Shown: positions 46,326 to 54,211 of the stretch, piece after piece
Layout: every line of letters begins with the position of its first letter
How positions within the stretch are numbered: the first letter of the stretch is position 1
Source of the DNA: Leptotrichia sp. oral taxon 223
GTDB taxonomy: Bacteria; Fusobacteriota; Fusobacteriia; Fusobacteriales; Leptotrichiaceae
Direction: 5' to 3'
Length of the DNA stretch: 64,000 bases
Assembly (NCBI RefSeq): GCF_013394795.1
Contig: NZ_JABXYU010000001.1
Location: 2,073,886 to 2,137,885, forward strand
Notes under the pieces: generated by a model
What the model was told of the DNA's origin: nothing
Database searches by the model: none
What the model saw: the letters and a program-made list of their open reading frames with translations, nothing else
Translations under genes and position numbers: made by a program

Positions 46326-47543
46326 CTAAGCAACAAGACGCTCCTGTTGCTTCTCTTTATTCAAGCGTTTCATTTCTGCCATTGCAGAATCGAATGTTGC
46401 ATGTGCGTAATAGTTCAGCGTCATGGCTATATTAGCATGTCCCATAATGTACTGTAATGCCTTTGGATTCATTCCTGCATTTGCATAGTTGGTACAGAAT
46501 GTATGTCGCAAACTATGTGGAGTGATGTGTGGCAATTTATCCTCGTTATACTTATTGTATTTCTTAACAAGACCTTTCATCATGCCGTTGTAATCACTTG
46601 CCACTTTTGGATAGTTCTTTCTATTAAGAAAGAGGAAATCACTATATCCATCAATCTCAACACGCTTATCATTCTTTCGATTCGCTAACACTCGCTTAAA
46701 TGCTTGATAGGCTTCTTCAACCATAGGAACTTGACGTTCGCCACTTTTGGTCTTTGGTGTTTCAATGTAGTACCCAATTTCAGTATCTCTCAATAGCTGA
46801 TGGTCTATATTGACAAGACGATTCTCAAAATCTAAATCTGGAAGTGTCAAACCACCAAACTCTGAAATACGAAGACCTGTTTTTAAGAGTATCAGAATTT
46901 CATCATAATTTTTGCTGTAGGTTTTATCAGCTTTTGCAAAGGCTAACAGTTTTTCTTCCTGTTCTTCTGTTAGTACGGTCTTAGGGACAGTATCATCATC
47001 AAGAACTGCTTTCAGTTGAAAGTCAAATGGATTCTTCCGAACACAATCATCTTGTATAGCAATATAGAATGAAGCCTTTAAAGAACGTTTGTAGTTATTG
47101 ATGGTTTGATAAGCATAACCATTTTCACTCATTCTAATAGCCCATTCTTTAGCGTCTGATGGCTTAATACTGTCAATACTTCTTACACCTAACTTGTCTT
47201 TCTTCAAAATATCCATAAGATATTTGCGTCCAGTTTCAGTGTTTTTTCTAACCTTTGGTCTTTGAGCGTTCTGTTTTGCGTAAAGCTGGCAGAGTGTCAT
47301 TTTCTTTCCTACAACATCAATACCATCATGAATGTCTTTCTGTAACTCTGCGATTTTCTCTCTAAGTGAGATACAATCACGCTTTCCTGCTGGTACTCGG
47401 TCTGTAGCCACAAGTTTCCACGAGTAAACAAATTGCGGTTCTCCAAATGAATCTATATATTTGTATAAGTATCTTCCGTCTTTTCGTTGGCTCTCTCCAG
47501 TCTTTAAGATTCGACCTTTATTGTCACGTCTTTTTTCTGACAT
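46326..47543 (-). CDS. int: Tn916-family tyrosine integrase
   Basis: 405 residues, matching the Tn916 integrase throughout as recalled. The N-terminal arm-binding domain (MSEKRRDNKGRILKTGESQR, residues 1-74) recognises the DR2 repeats. The core-binding domain follows, then the catalytic domain with Arg in LLKTGLRISEFGG, HXXR in ITPHSLRHTF, the His in MGHANIAMT and the nucleophile Tyr in LNYYAHAT. It excises and inserts the element via a circular intermediate with little target specificity beyond A/T-rich bent DNA. It is intact. xis lies immediately upstream in the same direction. Confidence 0.97.
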   Translation of the reverse strand: MSEKRRDNKGRILKTGESQRKDGRYLYKYIDSFGEPQFVYSWKLVATDRVPAGKRDCISLREKIAELQKDIHDGIDVVGKKMTLCQLYAKQNAQRPKVRKNTETGRKYLMDILKKDKLGVRSIDSIKPSDAKEWAIRMSENGYAYQTINNYKRSLKASFYIAIQDDCVRKNPFDFQLKAVLDDDTVPKTVLTEEQEEKLLAFAKADKTYSKNYDEILILLKTGLRISEFGGLTLPDLDFENRLVNIDHQLLRDTEIGYYIETPKTKSGERQVPMVEEAYQAFKRVLANRKNDKRVEIDGYSDFLFLNRKNYPKVASDYNGMMKGLVKKYNKYNEDKLPHITPHSLRHTFCTNYANAGMNPKALQYIMGHANIAMTLNYYAHATFDSAMAEMKRLNKEKQQERLVA

Positions 47544-47624
47544 GGCATTTGCTCCTTTCCTTTATGGAAAGAGCCTTGATACGACTTAATACTATTTTAT
47601 CATATACAAGACCCTTTGGCGACG

Positions 47625-47828
47625 CTAGATTGCGTCCAATGTATCTATAATTTTTTCAAATTGTTTTCGTTTAATCTGAATACGATTGCCATTCATAATC
47701 AGCCAATTTGCATTTTTATTTTCCTCTGCCAAGCGTCGTAGCTTGTTTTCGCCAATACGAAAATATTTTGACGCTTCTTCAATGGTTAGGGTATAACGTT
47801 CCCAAATAGGAATGTCAGTCTGCTTCAT
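47625..47828 (-). CDS. xis: Excisionase Xis
   Basis: 67 residues ([20 protein letters not shown]...). Small winged-helix excisionase of the Tn916 type, with the MerR-like [23 protein letters not shown]-binding helix. It binds near the element ends, stimulates excision and inhibits reintegration. AAAGGAGG precedes the start. The pair xis-int is the last transcription unit of the element and is fed by circular-form readthrough in Tn916. Confidence 0.95.
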
Positions 47829-48063
47829 AAAATCCTCCTTTCCAAATCACTTATTTGGATTTCATAAAAGTTGTTTTACCAGCAATCGAACAGCTTTAGC
47901 AAAGCTCACGGGAGTTCCACCCCTGCATGGTTCTCATGTAGCCATACTCATTGCCTGCGACGGTTTTATCACGCTCGGACTATTGACTGTATGGGAGTAT
48001 CATTATCACGATAAGAATGTCGTTGCAGGCAATCCTGCTAAAGATTGCTTCTCGGATCACTAA
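47812..48063 (+). CDS. Short frame corresponding in position to Tn916 orf5, coding status doubtful
   Basis: An 83-codon frame on the + strand, antisense to the start of xis and running through the gap between xis and orf8 ([20 protein letters not shown]...). From memory the annotated Tn916 orf5 lies here with about this length. It has no clear Shine-Dalgarno sequence, no recognised domain, and a composition unlike a stable protein. It may be only an annotation artefact of the original element. Confidence 0.2.
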
Positions 48064-48288
48064 CATGAATCGCTCGCTATCTTTATAAGATAGGTCATGG
48101 CGGTTAGTTCCGTTGGCTCTTTTCTTATCGAAACGTATTCGATTACTTTTATTCAGTTTTCAAAGAACAATGGCTCGTTAGCCTATCAAAACACATTGAA
48201 AGCTCAATATGCTTTGGTGGAATAACAAACCTCCCTGTTCGGGAAGCGTGGAATGGTTTAGCACGCTTCCACGAAAGGAGAGAGGATA
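48064..48288. other. Intergenic part of the element between xis and orf8
   Basis: The 460-bp gap 47829-48288 holds no convincing gene. Two inverted repeats are visible: CTATCTT / AAGATAG (48077-48093) and GGAAGCGTG / CACGCTTCC (48242-48270). The second lies just downstream of orf8 on the - strand and may slow or stop transcription toward xis-int, but it lacks a long T run. Confidence 0.5.
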
Positions 48289-48519
48289 TTACTTAATTTC
48301 AAATGACAAAATCTTTGTAATCAGTCTGGTTTCCATTCTTCCACGTAAGACTTCATCAACGACCATACTTTGATTGCCATATTCATCTTTCATAAGTCGT
48401 AGGGAACGCTTCGTTATGTACCCTCTGTAATGATGTAGAATCTGGTTAATCGCTTCGGTATCGCCATCTGTTGCCTTTACAATGAGAGGAAAGGGAATCA
48501 TAGGATATTGTGTTTTCAT
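48289..48519 (-). CDS. orf8: Tn916 Orf8-type small helix-turn-helix protein
   Basis: 76 residues (MKTQYPMIPFPLIVKATDGDTEAINQIL...). This is the conserved small partner encoded with the sigma-like orf7 in Tn916-family elements. The KATDGDTEAINQILHHYRGYI block is the helix-turn-helix_16 type motif. It overlaps the end of orf7 by 4 bp (ATGA), showing translational coupling. With orf7 it is thought to activate transcription of the conjugation operon when tet(M) is read through. Confidence 0.88.
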   Translation of the reverse strand: MKTQYPMIPFPLIVKATDGDTEAINQILHHYRGYITKRSLRLMKDEYGNQSMVVDEVLRGRMETRLITKILSFEIK

Positions 48520-48938
48520 TCTTCAAATTCCTCCATAAACTTTTTAATTAAGGCTAGTCCACTGGTTCTATGCCGATAGACAGTAGAACGGTTCAATTTC
48601 AACAGGTCTGCAATTTCTGAATCGCTCATGTCCATAAAGTAAAACAGCAGTAGAATTTCACGTTTCTTGTCTGGCAACTCACGTAATGCTTCACTCAACA
48701 AATCATTTTCAACGCCTACTGATAACCCATTGAGTGTAAAAATCTGAAAGTCAGTTGAATAGTTATCTGTTGTCGCAAACTGGCTAACAAGATAATCGCC
48801 AACATCCGAAAAGGACACCTCACGCTTTGCAATCCTTGAAAGATAAAGCATATAATTCTTTCGCTCGTCTTCCATAGCACGTTTACAGATATAGTCAAAC
48901 TGATTTTCTATTGTGGTCTGAAAAGAAGATGGTTTCAT
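48516..48938 (-). CDS. orf7: Tn916 Orf7-type sigma-factor-like regulator
   Basis: 140 residues. The second half contains a sigma-70 region 4 helix-turn-helix (ALRELPDKKREILLLFYFMD then MSDSEIADLLKLNRSTVYRH). It is the element's positive regulator, acting with orf8. The GGGGGTG sequence just upstream positions ATG 48938; an in-frame GTG at 48947 overlaps the Shine-Dalgarno sequence. The gene is intact. Confidence 0.9.
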   Translation of the reverse strand: MKPSSFQTTIENQFDYICKRAMEDERKNYMLYLSRIAKREVSFSDVGDYLVSQFATTDNYSTDFQIFTLNGLSVGVENDLLSEALRELPDKKREILLLFYFMDMSDSEIADLLKLNRSTVYRHRTSGLALIKKFMEEFEE

Positions 48939-49083
48939 GTTTCTCACCCCCTTTCTGTCTAGGAAAGGAAGTGAGCCTTGCTCGTTTATCTCCTTTCACT
49001 CTTAGTCCCAATGTGAAAGGGGGATTTGTTGCATTACTGATAAATAAACTTTGTAAAAAAGTTCTGAATAGCCAAAAAAGCAT

Positions 49084-49442
49084 ATAAACAGATTTATTTC
49101 TCTGTTTACATGCTTCTGTTATTCTATCTATATGATTTATAAAACCACATTGGTGGACGTACTTATCTATTGCAGATAGACGACTTTTTTTGACAAGAAC
49201 CCAATGTAAGGAAATTTATTGTATATGATGTACTTCATGGCGACGTTGACCTCCAACAAACCGCCATTTGGAAGTAATATACAATATTTTAACAGCGTAA
49301 ATAGCACTACCATATAACGGTTTTTTTTATTGGCGTTTAGTAGTGCTTTTTATTAAATATAAACCTATAAACCATATAACACGTTTTTCTATACCTGTTT
49401 TTAATTCAGTAGGAACAATAAAATGTATAGAGGTGGTCTACT
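49084..49442. other. Regulatory intergenic region of the element between orf7 and orf9
   Basis: No gene is seen. It contains a long-range inverted repeat TTGTATAT / ATATACAA (49218-49284), the terminator described separately, and the region from which orf7-orf8 (-) and orf9 (+) are transcribed divergently. In Tn916 the tet(M) readthrough RNA passes through here antisense to orf9, which is how tetracycline relieves repression. Confidence 0.6.
49303..49355 (+). terminator. Hairpin with T run upstream of orf9
   Basis: AGCACTAC / GTAGTGCT (8 bp) with a T-rich loop, then TTTTTATT. Terminator-like on the + strand. Confidence 0.5.
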
Positions 49443-49796
49443 ATGCGTAAAAAAGAAGATAAATATGATTTTAGAGCCTTTGGTTTAGCCATTAAAGAAG
49501 CTCGATTGAAACGAGGTTTAACTCGTGAACAAGTGGGAGCATTGATTGAAATTGACCCACGGTACTTAACTAATATTGAAAATAAAGGGCAACACCCCAG
49601 CATACAAGTTCTTTATGACCTTGTATCGTTACTTCATGTTTCCGTTGATGAATTTTTCTTACCTGCTAATAACTTGGTAAAAAGCACCCGACGATTACAG
49701 ATAGAGAAATACATGGATAGCTTTACAGACAAAGAACTATCCTTAATGGAATCTTTAGCCAGCGGTATCAACGAAGCAAGAAACATCGAAGACTAA
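49443..49796 (+). CDS. orf9: Tn916 Orf9-type XRE-family repressor
   Basis: 117 residues. An XRE helix-turn-helix (about residues 14-70: [20 protein letters not shown], then [21 protein letters not shown]) is followed by a helical C-terminus. It represses orf7-orf8 and thus the conjugation functions. It is the only gene of the element on the + strand, transcribed against the flow from tet(M). AGAGGTGG precedes the ATG. The gene is intact. Confidence 0.93.
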   Translation: MRKKEDKYDFRAFGLAIKEARLKRGLTREQVGALIEIDPRYLTNIENKGQHPSIQVLYDLVSLLHVSVDEFFLPANNLVKSTRRLQIEKYMDSFTDKELSLMESLASGINEARNIED

Positions 49797-49821
49797 TTAA
49801 AAGAATCCATACATAACGGAA

Positions 49822-49866
49822 AGAGCCGATAAAATGAGATTGTATTAATCTCATTTTATCGGCTCT
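49822..49866. terminator. 20-bp perfect inverted repeat between orf9 and orf6, likely bidirectional terminator
   Basis: The arms 49822-49841 and 49847-49866 are perfectly complementary (starting AGAGCCGATAAAATG) around a 5-base loop. The right arm includes the stop codon of the convergent orf6. It has no strong T run, but is placed to end both orf9 (+) and orf6 or tet(M) (-) transcripts. Confidence 0.65.
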
Positions 49867-50050
49867 GCGTCTTTGCGTCTGGCTCTGTAATCACAGTTAC
49901 TTTGAACTGCTTTATTTCAATTAAATTTTCTTGTCTGCATTTCGGACAATAGAGGGGGAATTTTTTTAATTCAGTATCTTCCCTTATCTTTAATCGTGTT
50001 TTATTTCCACATACAGGACACAATATCCACTTGTAGTTTATAATAACTAT
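49856..50050 (-). CDS. orf6: Tn916 Orf6-type small cysteine-rich (KTR) protein
   Basis: About 65 residues with two CXXC pairs: WILCPVCGNKTRLKI and LYCPKCRQENLIEI, a zinc-ribbon arrangement of the cysteine-rich KTR family. The frame is open from 50065 down to the stop at 49856-49858 but contains no ATG, GTG or TTG before the cysteines. With GGAGGAG at 50051-50057, ATT (50042-50044) is best spaced, and ATA (50048-50050) is the other option. It lies just downstream of tet(M). The function is unknown. Confidence 0.6.
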   Translation of the reverse strand: MVIINYKWILCPVCGNKTRLKIREDTELKKFPLYCPKCRQENLIEIKQFKVTVITEPDAKTQSR

Positions 50051-50141
50051 CTCCTCCTTTACACTTTAATTCAAATCTTTATTAAAAAATATTTCATCTT
50101 ATTTAACAAGAAACCATATTTATATAACAACATAAAATACA

Positions 50142-52060
50142 CTAAGTTATTTTATTGAACATATATCGTACTTTATCTATCCGACTATTTGGACGACGGG
50201 GCTGGCAAACAGGTTCACCGGTAGTAACATGGTACCCTTTTAACTCTGTTAAACAAACACTACGTCCATTTGTAAAGAAAGTTAAATCACTACGATATTC
50301 TTGAATACACCGAGCAGGGATTTCTCCACTAAGAATGACCTCATTATTTTTCAATTGAGTGTCTACGATGTTCGCACAATATTTAGGAGCATCGTTGTAT
50401 GCTCGTGAAAGATATTCCTGTGGCGCATAAATTTTAAAACTAAGATATGGCTCTAACAATTCTGTTCCAGCTTTTTTTAAGACTTGTTCCAATACAATAG
50501 GAGCAAGCATCCGAAAATCTGCTGGGGTACTAACAGGGCTATAGTATAAGCCATACTTAAAACAGATTTTACAGTCCGTCACATTCCAACCATACAATCC
50601 TTGTTCACAGCCATAGCGTATCCCCTCCATAACTGCATTTTGAAACGATTGATTTAAGTATCCAAGAGAAACCGAGCTCTCATACTGTACTCCGCTCCCT
50701 AATGGAAGCTGTGCTACAGATAGACCAATGGAAGCCCAGAAAGGATTCGGTGGAACTTCGATGTGAATGGTATACTCTGCTTTTTTTAACGGTCTTTCCA
50801 TATAAATGACTGTAGGCTCTTTTATTTCTATCTCCACATGATACTTTTCTTGCAGCAGAGCACAAGTCACTTCCATTTGTACTTTCCCTAAGAAAGAAAG
50901 TATGATTTCATGTGTCGCAGAATCCACATAATATCGCAGAAGCGGGTCACTGTCGGAGATTTCTAAAAGTGCATCAAGTAACATTTCCCTTTGTTGAGGT
51001 TTGCTCGGTTCAACAGTCGTTTGCAGCAGAGGGAGGGGATTTTCAATTCTCTCTCTCTGTGGCAATAGCTTTGTATCTCCAAGAACACTATTTAACTTCA
51101 AAAACTCATTCTGCAAAATAACAATTTCCCCGGAATAAGCCTTATCGATTTTACATAATTCACCATTTATTGAAGTATACATTTCTTTAATTTTTATTTT
51201 TTCCTTTTCCGATATTCTAACCGAATCTCGCAAATGCAGTACGCCACTATAAAGACGTATATATGCAAGACGCTGTCTTTTTTCCGAATACTCAATTTTG
51301 AAAACTTTTCCGCAAAGTTCAGACTGACCTCGATGTGTTGATGAATAAAATTTATTCGTAATCACTTCTATAAGGTTATCAATCCCTATATTGTTTTTTG
51401 CACTTCCGTGATAAACAGGGAACAGGGAACAATTCTGAAATCTTATGCTTTCCTCTTGTTCGAGTTCCAATGCTTCTAATGATTTACCGGACATATATTT
51501 CTCTAAAAGGTCATCGTTTCCCTCTATTACCGTATCCCATTGTTCAGATTCGGTAAAGTTCGTCACACACATATTAGGATACAGTTCTACCTTCTGTTTG
51601 ATTACAATTTCGGCAGAAAGTTTCTCTTTAATATCCTGATAAACCGTTGATAAATCAATTCCATTTTGGTCAATCTTATTGATAAAAAGATTGTGGGAAT
51701 CCCCATTTTCCTAAGTGCATGAAATAATATACGAGTTTGTGCTTGTACGCCATCTTTTGCAGAAATCAGTAGAATTGCCCCATCTAAAACTGATAATGAA
51801 CGATATACTTCTGCTAAGAAATCCATATGTCCTGGCGTGTCTATGATGTTCACCTTCGTATTTTCCCACTGAAAAGAGGTTATTCCTGTCTGAATTGTAA
51901 TTCCTCTCTGACGTTCTAAAAGCGTATTATCCGTCCTCGTTGTACCTTTGTCCACGCTTCCTAATTCTGTAATCGCTCCACTGTTATATAATAAGCTTTC
52001 TGTTAAGGTAGTTTTTCCTGCATCAACATGAGCTAAAACTCCAATATTAATAATTTTCAT
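50142..52060 (-). pseudogene. tet(M): tet(M) tetracycline-resistance ribosomal protection protein, frameshifted by one base
   Basis: Tet(M) is an EF-G-like GTPase that removes tetracycline from the ribosome. The start [20 protein letters not shown] (G1 motif), [12 protein letters not shown] (G2) and DTPGHMDF (G3) are intact. At MGIPTIF the frame is lost and becomes [13 protein letters not shown]. The rest, from [16 protein letters not shown] to RYMFNKIT, is in the other frame. The span is 1919 bp, exactly one base short of the 1920 bp of full tet(M). The run at 51684-51688 is A5 on the + strand where six are expected (Phe-Phe-Ile-Asn). The G4 motif NKID lies right after the break. As written only a short GTPase fragment would be made. 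It may be a sequencing error rather than a real mutation. Confidence 0.93.
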
Positions 52061-52128
52061 GTGATTTTCCTCCATTCAAAAGCCCAAAAGGGCATCCAAT
52101 TATTTGTTCCCACTATCAAATTGACAGT

Positions 52129-52152
52129 TTATTTAAGAATACCTTGCCGCAT
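52129..52152 (-). CDS. Remnant tet(M) leader peptide (7 codons)
   Basis: On the - strand, AAAAGGAG is followed by ATG and the frame MRQGILK, then a stop. In full Tn916 this short frame begins a leader that continues into further hairpins and the 28-codon orf12. Here the sequence after GGGAACAAATAATTGGATG jumps straight to CCCTTTTGGG and the tet(M) Shine-Dalgarno sequence, so the attenuator and orf12 are missing. Confidence 0.5.
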   Translation of the reverse strand: MRQGILK

Positions 52153-52183
52153 ATTTATTAACTCCTTTTAAATAGATACTTAA

Positions 52184-52212
52184 ATAATAGCACGTAAGAG
52201 CATATTTGTAAA
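52184..52212 (-). promoter_or_regulatory. Promoter of tet(M)
   Basis: On the - strand: TTTACA (52207-52212), a 17-base spacer and TATTAT (52184-52189). It corresponds to the known tet(M) promoter and is intact. Confidence 0.75.
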
Positions 52213-52281
52213 GGAATCTCCAATTTTTTATCAAAGAGAGTACGTGATTACAAAATAGCTGTAATAATGTACCAATATTTG

Positions 52282-53198
52282 TTATTCTATAATCTTCCAA
52301 TTACTCCCGTTCTTTTCAAGTACCAAATCAAATTGAGATACCTGCGTTGCTTTGGTCTGCTGGTCGATATACTCCACTGTCAGCGATACCGTGACTTGAT
52401 TATCCTTACGATTGTGAATAGGATTTACCAGTTCTTGAAAGATGTACTCTTTTCCGATTGGTTTTAATATCCCGTCATTCACATAGTAGGAAAGTTCACT
52501 GGCTGTCGCTGTAGGATAGAGCTTGAAGAACGTCGTTAAAAACTCATTGATTTCATTGGTTGTAATGGAATCAACCGTCCCCTCACTTTCAATGGCTTTT
52601 GGTTTATAACTTGATTTCTTAGGTATGTTGGTAATGGTCGGATTCTTAACCAGTACCATATTTCCAGAACCATCTACATAGACACTCACTATATAAGCAG
52701 AGTGGACGGTCTTTGTATTTTCTCCCTCTGTAATGAGCTGGTCTACACTGTAGGTTACATTAAACTCATTGTCGCCAGTTGGCTCTACCGTCCATATCTG
52801 AAATCCTCTTACAGAAGACGATACAGGAATATCTTTGCGTACTGTATCAACATTGAGAGCTTGAAGTTCATCTGTCAGATAGCCTTTTAGACTTTCCATT
52901 CGATTATCAATGGACTTATCGGATTGCTCCCATGAATAGTAGACTTTCGCAAAGTTCTCTACAAAATTTTCTACATGATGAGTATCAACGTATTCCTTTT
53001 CTATGATAGTTGTTTCGTGAATAGTATGAGTATCTATAGCTGTAAAGTGCTTGAATATCGCAAAGCTGAAACTAAGCCCTAAAAGTACCCACAGGCAATC
53101 ACAACCTTTTTATGAGGATTGACCTTATAGTAGACACGAGGTTTCTTTTCCTTTGGTATCTGTTTTTCTTTATTCTGATTTTTTCTAAATTTCATCAT
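52282..53198 (-). pseudogene. orf13: Tn916 orf13, TcpC-like conjugation protein, frameshifted
   Basis: Membrane-anchored conjugation protein of the TcpC/VirB8-like type. The N-terminus (MMKFRKNQNKEKQIP...HKKVVIA) runs into a stop after 42 codons. In the next frame the expected membrane segment and extracytoplasmic domain continue (LGLSFSFAIFKHFTAIDTHT, then MESLKGYLTDELQALNVD to NGSNWKIIE). The break is near 53093-53097, where GCCTGTGGG replaces the GCCCTGTGGG needed for the frame: one C is missing. The length of 917 bp is one base short of 306 codons. Confidence 0.85.
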
Positions 53199-53212
53199 TA
53201 AATCTTCCTTTC

Positions 53213-54205
53213 TCATTGTTTGATTCGTCCTGCTCCCACTAAATGCTGTTGCCAGTAGGGGCTTGTTAAGTCGGCATAACCGATTGGGTCGCCTGCATGA
53301 AACATACGGTTATTGCCAAGGTATATCCCAACATGAGTAATATAGAGCCAGCGTTATAGGTAGAATGAAAGAAAACCAAATCGCCAGCTTGTGCTTCCGA
53401 TAGTGGGATATGCTGGGTCACATCATATTGCTGTTGTGCGGTTCGTGGTAAGTTAATTCCAGCTTTTCCATACGTCCATTGTGTCAGTCCGCTACAATCA
53501 AAAGAAGTAGTCGGGGAAGCTCCACCGTAAACGTATCGCCAGCCCTCATATTTCAGTGCTTCGTCCATGATGGCTTGTACCGTATCATCATCAAACTCTG
53601 TTGTGACAAGATACTGCGTTACCAGTTGCACATAAAAATATTGCCATAGTTGTATCGCCAGCCCCCATTGATAGGTATGGCTATGGGATTGGGGTAAGAC
53701 ACTTTTTCGCCACCTGATACTCTTTTGAGAAACTTTGAGCCAGTTCAAAGGTATATTTATTTCCACGATTAGCCACATACCCTAGAAACCACCACCATAA
53801 TTGTAGGACTGGATAACCGATTCTAAATCTACACTGAGCCTTTCGCTACTGGCTAATAATTCACTGAAATACTTCACACCTTGCTTAATGGATTCTTCTG
53901 TACTCAATGAATTAGGTGGAAGACCGAGGGATTCGAGGACTGCATAACATCTTCCGCAGTACCGCCCGATTCCACCTGTATAATCGCAAGAAGTATGTTG
54001 ACATATTCTTCAACGCCATATTCTTTGGCATATTTTTCTACCATAGGCTTATGAGCCAGCACTTCTGCGGAAACATTCACACCTCCATAATGAATATTGG
54101 AAATTCCGCTGTCCTGTTCATCTGAAAATAAATGGCAACAAACAGAAGCAGTGAGAAACCATCAAGAATAATCCAGAACCACCAATCACTAAAGTTTCAC
54201 TTCAT
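53213..54205 (-). pseudogene. orf14: Tn916 orf14, NlpC/P60 and lytic-transglycosylase conjugation hydrolase, multiply frameshifted
   Basis: Normally a 333-residue secreted peptidoglycan hydrolase that opens the wall for the conjugation channel. Pieces of it are spread over all three - strand frames: KTLVIGGSGLFLMV near the start, EQDSGISNIHYGGVNVSAEV, then ESIKQGVKYFSELLASSER, SFDCSGLTQWTYGKAGINLP (NlpC/P60 catalytic Cys) and AGRIKQ at the end. The second codon region reads ATG AAG TGA. At least five changes of frame are needed, and those I compared all look like missing bases. The stop TGA overlaps the region of the orf13 start. Confidence 0.85.
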
Positions 54206-54211
54206 GGTTTC

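Noticed and set aside
48895..49083. 62-codon - strand frame upstream of orf7 (MLFWLFRTFLQSLFISNAT...), possibly Tn916 orf10
   Set aside because: It overlaps the orf7 start in another frame, has no clear ribosome-binding site and no recognisable domain; left out for lack of support.
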